Positions 40,553 through 48,881 of a stretch of DNA of 64,000 nt are shown here, in pieces (within the stretch, counting starts at the first letter, position 1; every line of letters starts with the position of its first letter). Below the pieces are notes generated by a model. It was not told the DNA's origin. It searched no databases and saw only the letters and a program-made list of their open reading frames with translations. The position numbers and the translations under genes are program-made. The DNA lies in the NCBI RefSeq assembly GCF_026427775.1, contig NZ_CP044532.1, positions 4,092,001-4,156,000 on the forward strand, given 5' to 3'. The DNA comes from Arthrobacter sp. CDRTa11 (GTDB lineage: Bacteria; Actinomycetota; Actinomycetes; Actinomycetales; Micrococcaceae).

Positions 40553-41830
40553 TTAGCCGCCGTTGTAGAGCTTCACGATGTTGTCCACCGTGGTTTTGGC
40601 GTCCTGGCTGCCGCCGAGCATCTTGACGGTTTCCTCACGCAGCGGGTCACCGGAGAACGGGGTCTCGGCGTACGCTTCAGCCACCACCCGCTTGATGGCA
40701 TTGTCACCCTTCGCCTCGTTGCCGGCAATCTGCTTCTGGTACAGCTCGAAGGAAGCCTGCTGGAAGGGGTACTCCACCTTCAGGTCTGCCTTGACGGGCA
40801 GGTAACCGCCCAACTTGGCGAACTCCGTGTAGTTGGCGTCATCGTAGAACCACTCGATGAACTTCTTGGCTTCCTCGTCAGCGCCGGTGTCCTTGAAGGC
40901 GACCATAAAGCCGCCGCCGAGGTTAGTGGCGCTGACTTCCTTCTTGGGCAGCGGCACGGAGAGCCATTCGAAGTCCTTGATGTTCTTGTTGAAGTCGGCA
41001 ACCTGCCAGCTGCCGGAGTAGTACGCGGCCACCTGGCCACTCTTGAACATGGCATTGCCGTCTTCGCCGCTGAGCCAGACCGACTTCGGCATGGTCTTGT
41101 CGTCGTTGATCTTCTGGAAGTATTCGAGCGTTTCCACGGCCTTGTCGTCGCCGGCGTACTTGTCGCCTTCCTTGGCAAAGGCGCTGCTGCCGAACTCGTA
41201 CATCATGGCGCGCAGGCGGTGGCCGGAGCGGTCCATGACCACGCCGTATTTAGCGCCGGCCTTCTCGCGGACCTCGGTGACGGCCGCGACAAACTCATCC
41301 CAGGTCCAGGCGTCCTCAAGAGCGGTGGGGTAGGCCACGCCGGCTTTGTCAAAGAGGCTCTTGTTCACAAACAGTCCGACGGCGGTGAGGTCGGAGGGGA
41401 TGGCCGGAATGGTTCCGTCCGGGGCCTCCTGCAGGAACTTTTCGTCGATGTTCCGGGACTTGGCGATGTCCGTCAGGTCCTGGAGCTGGTTGACCCACAG
41501 CGGGTCAATGCTGGTCACGCGCGCCAGGGCCGGCAGATCGTTGGCGGTGGCTGCGTTCTTGAGCTTGGTGGTGATGTCCGCCGTGGGGACGTCCACCACT
41601 TCGATGGTGATGCCGGTGGCTTCCTTGTACTTCTTGGCGGCCGCGGCAAACGCGCCGCCCTGGTTGGTGTCGCCGGAGAGGATCAGCTGAAGGGGCTTGG
41701 AAGGGTCAGACGTGCCGCCTCCGCCCCCGCTGCCACAGGCGGTGAGCCCGGCGGCAAGGGCCGAAAGGCCGAACGCCGTCAGACCGAACTGCCTGCGGCT
41801 GATGCTTGAGATTCTTGTCTGCTCTGACAA
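40553..41830 (-). CDS. Sugar-binding lipoprotein of ABC importer
   Basis: 425 residues from a TTG at 41830; AGGA lies 7 nt upstream. The signal SISRRQFGLTAFGLSALAAGLTAC has a twin-arginine pattern and a lipobox Cys at residue 32. The mature protein is a cluster B/D extracellular solute-binding protein (ITIEVVDVPTADITTKLKNA, PVKADLKVEYPFQQASF). Weak start signals make a later or earlier start possible, but upstream codons to 41977 look non-coding. The sugar is unknown; the linked heparinase-like enzyme suggests an oligosaccharide, possibly acidic. Confidence 0.88.
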   Translation of the reverse strand: MSEQTRISSISRRQFGLTAFGLSALAAGLTACGSGGGGGTSDPSKPLQLILSGDTNQGGAFAAAAKKYKEATGITIEVVDVPTADITTKLKNAATANDLPALARVTSIDPLWVNQLQDLTDIAKSRNIDEKFLQEAPDGTIPAIPSDLTAVGLFVNKSLFDKAGVAYPTALEDAWTWDEFVAAVTEVREKAGAKYGVVMDRSGHRLRAMMYEFGSSAFAKEGDKYAGDDKAVETLEYFQKINDDKTMPKSVWLSGEDGNAMFKSGQVAAYYSGSWQVADFNKNIKDFEWLSVPLPKKEVSATNLGGGFMVAFKDTGADEEAKKFIEWFYDDANYTEFAKLGGYLPVKADLKVEYPFQQASFELYQKQIAGNEAKGDNAIKRVVAEAYAETPFSGDPLREETVKMLGGSQDAKTTVDNIVKLYNGG

Positions 41831-41958
41831 TGCTCTGTCCTGTCTCTTGCGGGGGGTGGGCCGCTGCCTGCGGACCGGGCTGGGTGAAAAATGGATGGAA
41901 GCCGGGGCCACCTGCCATGCTTGGGAAAAGCCTTTCCCTCGCTCCCAACTGTGACTTA

Positions 41959-41968
41959 TGTCATGACA
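41959..41968. promoter_or_regulatory. Palindrome TGTCATGACA upstream of the sugar operon
   Basis: A perfect 10-bp palindrome just after TTGACA (minus strand, near 41977), so it would lie between -35 and -10. Possible repressor site. Confidence 0.35.
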
Positions 41969-42048
41969 ATCTGTCAAGCAAACGTGCCTGCATTTTGTCC
42001 GCCTGAAGAAAGCCGGGCCTGGTCTACCGGCCGGGCCCGCCGCCGTCG

Positions 42049-42054
42049 TAGGTT
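42049..42054 (+). promoter_or_regulatory. -10 box (TAGGTT) of the VOC gene at 42061
   Basis: TAGGTT ends 6 nt before the ATG; no ribosome-binding site. Confidence 0.55.
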
Positions 42055-42060
42055 GGGTCC

Positions 42061-42501
42061 ATGGGACTGAACATTCAGATTGTCACCGACTGCAGTAACC
42101 CGCACCAGCTCGCTGATTGGTGGGCCGAAACCCTGGAATGGGAGGTGGAACCGCAGGACGAAGGCTTCATCCGGTCCATGATCGACCAGGGGTTTGCCAC
42201 GGAAGACCAGACCCTTGTCCACAAGGGCAAGCTCGTCTGGCGCGAGGGCTGCGCCATCCGGCCACCGGAGGAGCTCGAGGCGGCCAAGCCCACCAGGCGC
42301 CTCCTCTTCCAGACTGCGCCGGAAGGAAAGACCGTCAAGAACCGGGTGCACTGGGACGTGGACCTTGCGGGACGGGACAAGGATGAAGCAAGAAAGGCAC
42401 TCGAAGCGCGCGGAGCCACGTTCCTCTGGACCGCCAGCCAGGGCCCGCATTCCTGGCACACCATGGCAGACCCCGAGGGGAACGAGTTCTGCATCAGCTG
42501 A
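42061..42501 (+). CDS. VOC-family protein
   Basis: 146 residues: MGLNIQIVTDCSNPHQLADWWAETLEWEVEPQDEGFIRSM is the opening of a glyoxalase-like module of the kind annotated in actinobacteria as VOC. HWDVDLAGRDKDEARKALEARGATFL and HTMADPEGNEFCIS close the fold and hold candidate metal ligands. Function unknown. It appears leaderless and lies 21 bp before menB on the same strand, but menB has its own -10 box. Confidence 0.85.
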   Translation: MGLNIQIVTDCSNPHQLADWWAETLEWEVEPQDEGFIRSMIDQGFATEDQTLVHKGKLVWREGCAIRPPEELEAAKPTRRLLFQTAPEGKTVKNRVHWDVDLAGRDKDEARKALEARGATFLWTASQGPHSWHTMADPEGNEFCIS

Positions 42502-42510
42502 GCCGATTAC

Positions 42511-42516
42511 TAGACT
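42511..42516 (+). promoter_or_regulatory. -10 box (TAGACT) of menB
   Basis: TAGACT ends 6 nt before the GTG start at 42523; leaderless arrangement within a short gap. Confidence 0.55.
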
Positions 42517-42522
42517 TGTCCG

Positions 42523-43476
42523 GTGAGCAACCAATTCCCCGCCAAGGTGTCCGACGTTTTTGATCCTTCCCGCTGGCGCACCGTGTCCGGCTTCGACGAC
42601 TTCCAGGACATGACCTACCACCGCCAGGTGGAGCGGGAAGCCGACGGCTCGGTGATCAGGGACCTGCCCACCGTCCGGATCGCGTTCAACCGTCCGGAGG
42701 TGCGGAACGCCTTCCGCCCCGGCACCGTGGATGAGCTCTACCGCGCCATGGACCACGCCCGGATGACGCCGGACGTAGCCACCGTGCTGCTCACCGGTAA
42801 TGGCCCGTCCGCGAAGGACGGCGGCCATTCCTTCTGCTCGGGCGGTGACCAGCGGATCAGGGGCAGGGACGGCTATCGCTATGCCGACGGCGAAACGACG
42901 GAAACCATCGACCCCGCGCGTGCCGGCCGGCTCCACATCCTGGAAGTCCAGCGGCTCATGCGCACCATGCCCAAGGTGGTCATCGCCGTCGTCAACGGCT
43001 GGGCGGCCGGCGGCGGGCACTCCCTGCACGTGGTCTCGGACCTCACCATCGCCTCCCGCGAGCACGGGAAGTTCAAGCAGACAGACGCCACCGTGGGCAG
43101 TTTCGACGCCGGCTATGGCTCCGCGCTGCTTGCCCGCCAGATCGGCCAGAAGGCCGCCCGGGAGATCTTTTTCCTGGCGCGCGAATATTCCGCGGAGGAC
43201 ATGGTTCGGATGGGCGCGGTCAACGAGGCGGTGGACCACCACCGGCTGGAGGACGTTGCACTGGAATACGCGGCCGACATCGCCCGCCAGTCCCCCCAGG
43301 CCATCCGAATGCTCAAGTTCGCGTTCAACCTCGCCGACGACGGCCTGGCCGGCCAGCAGGTCTTCGCAGGCGAGGCCACCCGGCTGGCATATATGACGGA
43401 CGAAGCCGTTGAAGGCAAGGAAGCGTTCCTGGAAAAACGTGACCCCGACTGGTCCCGTTTCCCGCACTACTTCTAA
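42523..43476 (+). CDS. menB: 1,4-Dihydroxy-2-naphthoyl-CoA synthase
   Basis: 317 residues of the crotonase fold with a GTG start. FCSGGDQRIRGRDGYRY is the MenB-specific loop, and AVVNGWAAGGGHSLHVVSDLTIAS and TDATVGSFDAGYGSALLARQIG build the active site. AREYSAEDMVRMGAVNEAV and LAYMTDEAVEGKEAFLEKRDPDWSRFPHYF form the C-terminus. It closes the second ring of menaquinone from o-succinylbenzoyl-CoA. TAGACT lies 6 nt upstream and no ribosome-binding site is seen. It is followed by menE and menA. Confidence 0.96.
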   Translation: MSNQFPAKVSDVFDPSRWRTVSGFDDFQDMTYHRQVEREADGSVIRDLPTVRIAFNRPEVRNAFRPGTVDELYRAMDHARMTPDVATVLLTGNGPSAKDGGHSFCSGGDQRIRGRDGYRYADGETTETIDPARAGRLHILEVQRLMRTMPKVVIAVVNGWAAGGGHSLHVVSDLTIASREHGKFKQTDATVGSFDAGYGSALLARQIGQKAAREIFFLAREYSAEDMVRMGAVNEAVDHHRLEDVALEYAADIARQSPQAIRMLKFAFNLADDGLAGQQVFAGEATRLAYMTDEAVEGKEAFLEKRDPDWSRFPHYF

Positions 43477-43488
43477 GGCAGGACTTCC

Positions 43489-44709
43489 ATGACTTTCGAA
43501 CCCGTGAATCCGGGCCCCATGAACGCTGGCCCCGTGGACATCGACCCTGCTCTCAAGGCACTCGCAGCTGCCCTCCATGGCGAGGGCCCCGCCGTCGAAC
43601 TTTCCGTTGGCCCTGCCGGGAACCTGGTGGTGGGACACATTGAGACTCCCGGCTGTGACGACGCCGTCGCTGTGGTCCGCACGTCCGGATCCACCGGCGC
43701 CCCCAAGGCCACCGTCCTGACGGTGGAGGCCCTGGCGGCGTCTTCCATGGCCACTGCTTTGGCACTGCGGGGCGAGGGCCAGTGGCTCCTGGCACTGCCG
43801 GTGCAGTATGTGGCGGGGCTGCAGGTCCTGGTGCGCTCACTGTTCGCCGGCACGCGTCCGTGGGTGATGGACATGTCCGGAGGCTTCACGCCGGAGGCCT
43901 TTACCGCGGCCGCTCTGGAACTGACGGACAAAATCAGGTTCACGTCACTTGTGCCCACCCAACTGCAGCGGCTGCTGGCCTCGCCGGCTCCGGAGACCCT
44001 GGCCGTGCTGCGCCGCTTCAATGGCATCCTGCTGGGCGGCGCCCCGGCCTCGGCGGATCTGCTGAATGCCGCCAGGGAGGCCGGAGTGCGCGTCATCACC
44101 ACCTACGGATCCGCCGAAACCTGCGGCGGCTGCGTGTACGACGGCTGGCCGCTGGAAGGGGTGAACGTCCGGGTGGAGGCGGACGGCCGCATCCTCCTGG
44201 GCGGCGACACCGTGGCGGCGGGCTACATGGACTCGCCTGAAAGCACCGACACCTTCTTCGAGGAGGACGGTGTCCGCTGGTTCCGCACCAGCGACCTGGG
44301 CGTCCTCGATGCGGACGGACGGCTGACGGTGCTGGGCCGGGCCGACGACGTCATTGTTACGGGCGGCGTGAAGGTTTCGGCCGGGCACGTTCAGGCTGAG
44401 CTGGAAAAGTCCGACGGCGTCCTGGCGGCTTTTGTGGCCGGCGTCCCGTCAGCGGAATGGGGGCAGGCCGTGGCCGCGTATGTCGCGCTGGCCGGCCACC
44501 CTGCCGGCCCTGCCCGTCCTGCCGGCGCGGCCGGAGCCGACGGCCCCGGGGATCACGCCGTCGTCCTCGAACAGGAGTGGCGCCAGGCCCTGGGACTCCT
44601 TGCCCCCAAGACAGTGCTCGCCGATTCGGCGCTTCTTATGCTGCCAAATGGGAAGCCGGACCGCCTGGCTATGACGGAGCGGCTCAACGCTTTGCATCAG
44701 GGAAAGTAG
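43489..44709 (+). CDS. menE: o-Succinylbenzoate-CoA ligase
   Basis: 406 residues of the adenylate-forming family. VRTSGSTGAPKATVLT (65-74 core) is the P-loop. ALPVQYVAGLQVLVRS, TYGSAETCGGCVYDG and the hinge DLGVLDADGRLTVLGRADDVIVTGGVKVS are MenE-like. PNGKPDR holds the C-terminal lysine region. The protein is about 50 residues shorter than many MenE proteins at its N-terminus, as is usual in actinobacteria. An Ala/Pro/Gly-rich insert lies near residues 335-355. GCAGGA precedes the ATG; 12 bp after menB. Confidence 0.93.
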   Translation: MTFEPVNPGPMNAGPVDIDPALKALAAALHGEGPAVELSVGPAGNLVVGHIETPGCDDAVAVVRTSGSTGAPKATVLTVEALAASSMATALALRGEGQWLLALPVQYVAGLQVLVRSLFAGTRPWVMDMSGGFTPEAFTAAALELTDKIRFTSLVPTQLQRLLASPAPETLAVLRRFNGILLGGAPASADLLNAAREAGVRVITTYGSAETCGGCVYDGWPLEGVNVRVEADGRILLGGDTVAAGYMDSPESTDTFFEEDGVRWFRTSDLGVLDADGRLTVLGRADDVIVTGGVKVSAGHVQAELEKSDGVLAAFVAGVPSAEWGQAVAAYVALAGHPAGPARPAGAAGADGPGDHAVVLEQEWRQALGLLAPKTVLADSALLMLPNGKPDRLAMTERLNALHQGK

Positions 44710-44794
44710 AGTAGACCTGCACCTCCGGCCCTATCGGGACCGGCTGCACCGTCACTGATTCACCGTTTTTCCGACCCAACACGAGGTACTCACC

Positions 44795-45676
44795 GTGGCC
44801 ACAGCCGCACAATGGATCCAAGGCGCCCGCCTCCGCACTTTGCCGGCGGCGATCGCCCCCGTACTGATCGGCACCGCCGCTGCGTTCGAAATGGATTCGT
44901 TCCGCCCGGTCAATGCCGTGCTGGCGGCCCTGGTGGCGCTCCTCCTGCAGATCGGCGTGAATTACGCCAACGACTACTCAGACGGCATCCGCGGCACGGA
45001 CGACGACAGGGTAGGCCCGCTGCGCCTGGTGGGATCAGGAGCGGCCCGCCCCGAACAGGTCAAATATGCGGCGTTTGGTGCGTTCACGGCAGCCATGGTG
45101 CTGGGTCTGGCTTTGGTGATCATCACGCAGAGCTGGTGGCTGATCCTGGTGGGAGTAGGGTGCGTCCTGGCTGCCTGGGGCTACACCGGCGGCAAGAACC
45201 CCTATGGCTACAAGGGCCTGGGCGATGTGTTTGTGTTTGTGTTCTTTGGCCTGGTGGCCACCCTGGGCACCACGTACACCCAGGCCGGGCAGATAAACCT
45301 GGCGTCCATCATCGGCGCCATCGGGACCGGGCTGATTGCAACGGCCCTGCTGATGGCCAACAACGTCCGGGACATTCCCACGGACATGCGGGCAGGCAAG
45401 AAGACCCTGGCTGTCAGGCTGGGTGACAAACATGCCCGGGAAAGCTACGTGCTGATGCTGGCCGTGGCAATCCTGCTGGTGATTATCCTGGCCCCGGGAA
45501 GGCCATGGATGCTGATTGTCCTGCTGCTCATTCCGGCCTGCCTGATGCCGGCCTGGCTCATGATTAACGGCCGCAAGCGCAAAAGCCTTATTCCGGTGCT
45601 CAAGCAGACCGGCCTGATCAACCTCGGCTACAGCCTGCTTTTCTCACTGGGCCTTGCGCTCAGCCACGGGTTCTAA
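44795..45676 (+). CDS. menA: 1,4-Dihydroxy-2-naphthoate polyprenyltransferase
   Basis: 293 residues with about nine membrane helices, UbiA family. The first Asp-rich motif is NYANDYSDGIRGTDDDRVGPLRLVGSG and the second NNVRDIPTDMRAGKKTLAVRLG. It attaches the isoprenoid chain to form demethylmenaquinone in the membrane. GAGG lies 8 nt before the GTG start. It ends 9 bp from the convergent DUF4229 gene. Confidence 0.95.
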   Translation: MATAAQWIQGARLRTLPAAIAPVLIGTAAAFEMDSFRPVNAVLAALVALLLQIGVNYANDYSDGIRGTDDDRVGPLRLVGSGAARPEQVKYAAFGAFTAAMVLGLALVIITQSWWLILVGVGCVLAAWGYTGGKNPYGYKGLGDVFVFVFFGLVATLGTTYTQAGQINLASIIGAIGTGLIATALLMANNVRDIPTDMRAGKKTLAVRLGDKHARESYVLMLAVAILLVIILAPGRPWMLIVLLLIPACLMPAWLMINGRKRKSLIPVLKQTGLINLGYSLLFSLGLALSHGF

Positions 45677-45685
45677 AGCCGGTCC

Positions 45686-46042
45686 TCAGCTGTTATCGGG
45701 GCCCTTGGCCCCGCTGTCTTGGGTCCTGCTGTCTTTGGCCCTGGGGTCTTTGGCGTCGGTGCGGATGACAGCGTCCGGGTTCGCGTCCAGGAGGGAATCC
45801 TCGGCAACCGCGTCCTCCACCTCACCCGCCGAGCGGAGCGGCTTCGCCTTGCCTGAGAACCGGTGCTGGAGCGCCGAGGCGGCCTCGTCACGCTGTTTCT
45901 GGAAGAAGAGGTAGCTCACCGCGAAGGCGATCAGGGCCGCACAGACGACGGACATCAGCGCACCCAGCCCCAGGAAATTGAAGAGCAGGAAGAGCGGCGC
46001 GAAGAGCGCCAAACGGATCAGGGAATATTTCAAAAAGGCCAC
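45686..46042 (-). CDS. DUF4229 membrane protein
   Basis: 118 residues. Two membrane helices (LIRLALFAPLFLLFNFLGLG, LMSVVCAALIAFAVSYLFF) are followed by a charged cytoplasmic tail rich in Lys, Asp and Ala. FFQKQRDEAASALQHR is typical of DUF4229, which is commonly found beside menA in actinobacteria. Function unknown. The tail contains short repeats (KDPRAKDSRTQDSGAKGPD), probably disordered. Confidence 0.85.
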   Translation of the reverse strand: MAFLKYSLIRLALFAPLFLLFNFLGLGALMSVVCAALIAFAVSYLFFQKQRDEAASALQHRFSGKAKPLRSAGEVEDAVAEDSLLDANPDAVIRTDAKDPRAKDSRTQDSGAKGPDNS

Positions 46043-46091
46043 TATTCAAGTTTAGCCGCCGCCCGCCGAAGGCCCTGCCCCGTCCGAACGA

Positions 46092-46097
46092 TAGACT
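46092..46097 (+). promoter_or_regulatory. -10 box (TAGACT) of the gene at 46104
   Basis: TAGACT ends 6 nt before the ATG; leaderless arrangement, identical box to menB. Confidence 0.55.
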
Positions 46098-46103
46098 TTA
46101 TGC

Positions 46104-46721
46104 ATGCTCTTCCGTGTGGCTCTCGCCGTCGCAGTACTCGCCATTTTTGTCTATGGCCTGGTGGACGTGATCCGCACTGACGGACGCCTCACCCGGGGCA
46201 TCTCCAAACCCGCCTGGATAGTGGTGATGATTGTCCTGCCGGTGCTTGGCGCCATCCTGTGGCTCCTGATCGGCCGCCCGCGCGGCACTCCCCAAGTCCG
46301 TCAGAATTACAGCCACCCCACGGCCCCCGACGACGACCCCGCCTTCCTGCGCAACCTGGAAGTCCGGCGCCGCAACCAGGCCGAAGCGGCCCGCCTCCAA
46401 AAGATCAAGGATGGCCTGGACGCACCGGCGCCCAGCCCCGAAGGCAGCGGTTCTGCAGGCCCAGGCCCAAGCACTTCCGGCTCGCCAGGTTCCGGCGGCG
46501 GCTCTACAGGTTCCGGCCCAGCAGGTTCCGGCGGTTCAGGATCTCCTGCTTCAGGATCCTCAGCTTCTGGATCCCCAGCAACAGGTGCCGCCGGTTCAGG
46601 AGCGGGCGCTTCAGGATCCCGCGGCGATGCCGGTAAGGGTAACGGCCCGCTGGATGAGGAAGGCGCCGGCGGTGCGGGCAGTGGCGATGCGGACGCGCAC
46701 GATACTGATGAACTGAAGTAG
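46104..46721 (+). CDS. PLDc_N-domain membrane protein with Gly/Ser tail
   Basis: 205 residues. Two helices (LFRVALAVAVLAIFVYGLVDVI, KPAWIVVMIVLPVLGAILWLLIG) and GRPRGTP identify the phospholipase D nuclease N-terminal (PLDc_N) domain, which here occurs without a nuclease. The charged segment NLEVRRRNQAEAARLQKIKDGLD follows. The tail of about 90 residues, almost only Gly, Ser, Ala and Pro (GSGS, SGSPGSGGGS), is probably disordered. It appears leaderless. The next gene starts 7 bp later, so they are co-transcribed. Confidence 0.85.
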   Translation: MLFRVALAVAVLAIFVYGLVDVIRTDGRLTRGISKPAWIVVMIVLPVLGAILWLLIGRPRGTPQVRQNYSHPTAPDDDPAFLRNLEVRRRNQAEAARLQKIKDGLDAPAPSPEGSGSAGPGPSTSGSPGSGGGSTGSGPAGSGGSGSPASGSSASGSPATGAAGSGAGASGSRGDAGKGNGPLDEEGAGGAGSGDADAHDTDELK

Positions 46722-46727
46722 GAACCG

Positions 46728-47351
46728 ATGGCCCAGCGACCCGACGGAGAACACCAGTTACCGGCTTCCGACGCCGAACCTCCGTCAGGCGGGCCGCCTT
46801 CCCCTGCCAGCCAGCCGCCTGCCAGTCCCCCTCCGCGGCCAGGGTTGTCCTACTCCGCCCCCGCTCCCATAAAGGTGACCCAGCCGCCCCCGCGGATGGT
46901 CAGGCTGGGAAGGACACTGTGGGTGTTGAGCTTTCTGTGCGGCCTGGCGGTGCTCGCATCATCATTCTTCTCCCGCGACGCCCACTTGGAGCGCCTTCGC
47001 GGCGTAGTGGACCAGATGGCGCCCGGGGCCGAAGCCGAGGCCCTGACAACGTCTGTGGCCATCGTGTTCTGGGGCAGCCTCGGCGCCATGGTTGTGGTTA
47101 TCCTCCTGGAGGCTATGGTCCTGGGAAGTGCCATGAACCAGCGCGGCTGGGCCCGCTGGGTCATGATTCCGCTGCTTCTTGCCCATATCGGCGCCATGCT
47201 GGTGGCGGGGGCGTTCCTGGTACCTGCAGACGCCACCGGCAGCTACGTGGTGCTGCTCTGGGCAGCTCAGCTGCTCCTGGCCCTCGCTGGCCTGGTGCTG
47301 CTCTTTTTGCCTTCCAGCGGGGCGTGGTTCCGCTCCCGGCAGCGGCTATAA
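46728..47351 (+). CDS. Proline-rich-N-terminus membrane protein
   Basis: 207 residues. The first 65 are rich in Pro, Ser and Ala (PPSGGPPSPASQPPASPPP). Four membrane helices follow (LWVLSFLCGLAVLASSFF, SVAIVFWGSLGAMVVVILLEAMVL, WVMIPLLLAHIGAMLVAGAFLV, VVLLWAAQLLLALAGLVLLFL). No family recognised. It follows the PLDc_N gene and converges with the dynamin-like gene at 47397. It could belong functionally to either neighbour. Confidence 0.8.
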   Translation: MAQRPDGEHQLPASDAEPPSGGPPSPASQPPASPPPRPGLSYSAPAPIKVTQPPPRMVRLGRTLWVLSFLCGLAVLASSFFSRDAHLERLRGVVDQMAPGAEAEALTTSVAIVFWGSLGAMVVVILLEAMVLGSAMNQRGWARWVMIPLLLAHIGAMLVAGAFLVPADATGSYVVLLWAAQLLLALAGLVLLFLPSSGAWFRSRQRL

Positions 47352-47396
47352 ATATTCGGCAAACTCCCCGAAAAGGTTCAATACTGTGCTTTGTGC

Positions 47397-48881
47397 CTAA
47401 CGGTTCAATTGCAGCGCGGCGCATTCGGCGAGAACACCCTCACAGCTTCGCATCACCACACGGCATACATCTGCCGCGGAACGGTCCGTCAATGGGCTTT
47501 CGCTCACCATCCGCCACCGCTGCAGGCACCTGCGCGCCTCAGCACTGATCTCGTCCGTGCCTGCCTCCGGCTGCAGCCCCAGCCTCAGGTATGGTGCCGT
47601 TCCCCAGCCGCCCACCAGGCGTTCCGCTTCGTCAGCCAAATCATGGTTGAGCGCCACCCCGGTGGTGCGCAAAGTTGCCAGCAGGCGGAGTTCGCTGAAC
47701 TCATGCGCATTGACTTGTATCCGTTCCAAAGCTGCCGCCAATTGTTCGGAGCCGTCCCGCGGCGAACTTCGGAGCAGTGCCTCAACTCCCACCAGCGCGG
47801 TCCGGGCTTTCAGCGTGTCGGCCCTGGCCTGGAATTGGCGGTTCACCATGTCCAGAAGCGGATCCAGGCCGCTGCGGCGCGCCAGTTCGTGTGCCAGCGG
47901 CGTGGGCTCTGTGAATCCGCTCCTGATAAGCACCACGCCCAGCCGGATGCCGAACAGCCCGAACCGCGCCAGGAGGGAGGCCCGTGCCTCCTGGTCCAGA
48001 CCCTCGGGCACGGAAGCCCTCAGGAACCTGTCTGCTGAGAGCAGCATCCGCTCCCGGGCCGGCCGGTCCATGCCGGCAAGGAGCTGCAGAGACTCGAAAT
48101 CGGACTGCCGCAGGCTGCGGGCACTCTGCGCCAACAGCCCGGCCACCGGGACCACCCCCAATGCCAGCTTGCGCAGGCTGTGGTCCCGACGGTACCGCTC
48201 CGCAATATCCCCGGCGGAAAGCAGGGAATCGATGCGGCCGGCACCGATCTCGTCCGCCCGGGACAAGACAGCCAGGGCGTTGACGGTCCCTGACCTTCCC
48301 GCCTCTGTGTCTTTGAATGACTCAAGGAACCGAAGATCCGCTGCATGCATATGCCGCATGAGGTATATGACGGCGTCGGCCTGAGAGGGAGTATCGGCAG
48401 GGGTCAGGAAACCGGTGGACAGCGCCGACACCTTCTCGGACAGCGACGCGATCCCGGGAGTATCAATAAGCGTGACATCCCGGAGGTTCCGGGACGGCCA
48501 GTCCACCACCAGGCGATCAACATCCTCCGGGCCCAGACTGCCCAGGACGAACACGAGACGGCCATCCACGCGTTTGACAGGCAGGGCCCTTGGCTCGCCG
48601 TGCACGGGATACATGGTGATCCGAGGCGAAAGCCCGTAGCGGTACCAGGTGATGATCTTCGTCGATTCACCAGTATCGGTAGGAGCGATCTCCTCGCCAA
48701 TAATCGCGTTGAGCAGCGTGGATTTTCCTGCCTTCACCATGCCAGCAACGGCGATCCGCAGCGGTTCGGCCAGCCGCCGGGCGTACCCCTCCAATGCCCT
48801 TGTTGCTGCCGGATCATCGCGGTAGACGTGGAGGGCCTCCTGGACGAGTTCGGACACCCCTGTGATGGTCTCTTGCGTCAT
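47397..48881 (-). CDS. iniC: Dynamin-like GTPase, IniC-like
   Basis: 494 residues. The G1 motif GMVKAGKST is at 47-55, G3 is LIDTPGIAS and G4 is LSRADEIG. The remainder is helical (ERMLLSADRFLRASV, DPLLDMVNRQFQARADTLKARTALVG) and lacks a clear membrane segment. The arrangement matches mycobacterial IniC, the second dynamin-like protein of iniBAC. Its ATG overlaps the iniA-like stop by 4 bp. Dynamin-like proteins bind and remodel membranes with GTP; a partner role to the IniA-like protein is inferred. Gene symbol by analogy to mycobacteria. Confidence 0.85.
   Translation of the reverse strand: MTQETITGVSELVQEALHVYRDDPAATRALEGYARRLAEPLRIAVAGMVKAGKSTLLNAIIGEEIAPTDTGESTKIITWYRYGLSPRITMYPVHGEPRALPVKRVDGRLVFVLGSLGPEDVDRLVVDWPSRNLRDVTLIDTPGIASLSEKVSALSTGFLTPADTPSQADAVIYLMRHMHAADLRFLESFKDTEAGRSGTVNALAVLSRADEIGAGRIDSLLSAGDIAERYRRDHSLRKLALGVVPVAGLLAQSARSLRQSDFESLQLLAGMDRPARERMLLSADRFLRASVPEGLDQEARASLLARFGLFGIRLGVVLIRSGFTEPTPLAHELARRSGLDPLLDMVNRQFQARADTLKARTALVGVEALLRSSPRDGSEQLAAALERIQVNAHEFSELRLLATLRTTGVALNHDLADEAERLVGGWGTAPYLRLGLQPEAGTDEISAEARRCLQRWRMVSESPLTDRSAADVCRVVMRSCEGVLAECAALQLNR

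Noticed and set aside
39806..41809. 667-codon open frame opposite the sugar permease and binding protein genes
   Set aside because: Antisense to two clear transporter genes; no family resemblance.
41974..43638. 554-codon reverse frame opposite menB
   Set aside because: Antisense to menB and the VOC gene, both unmistakable.
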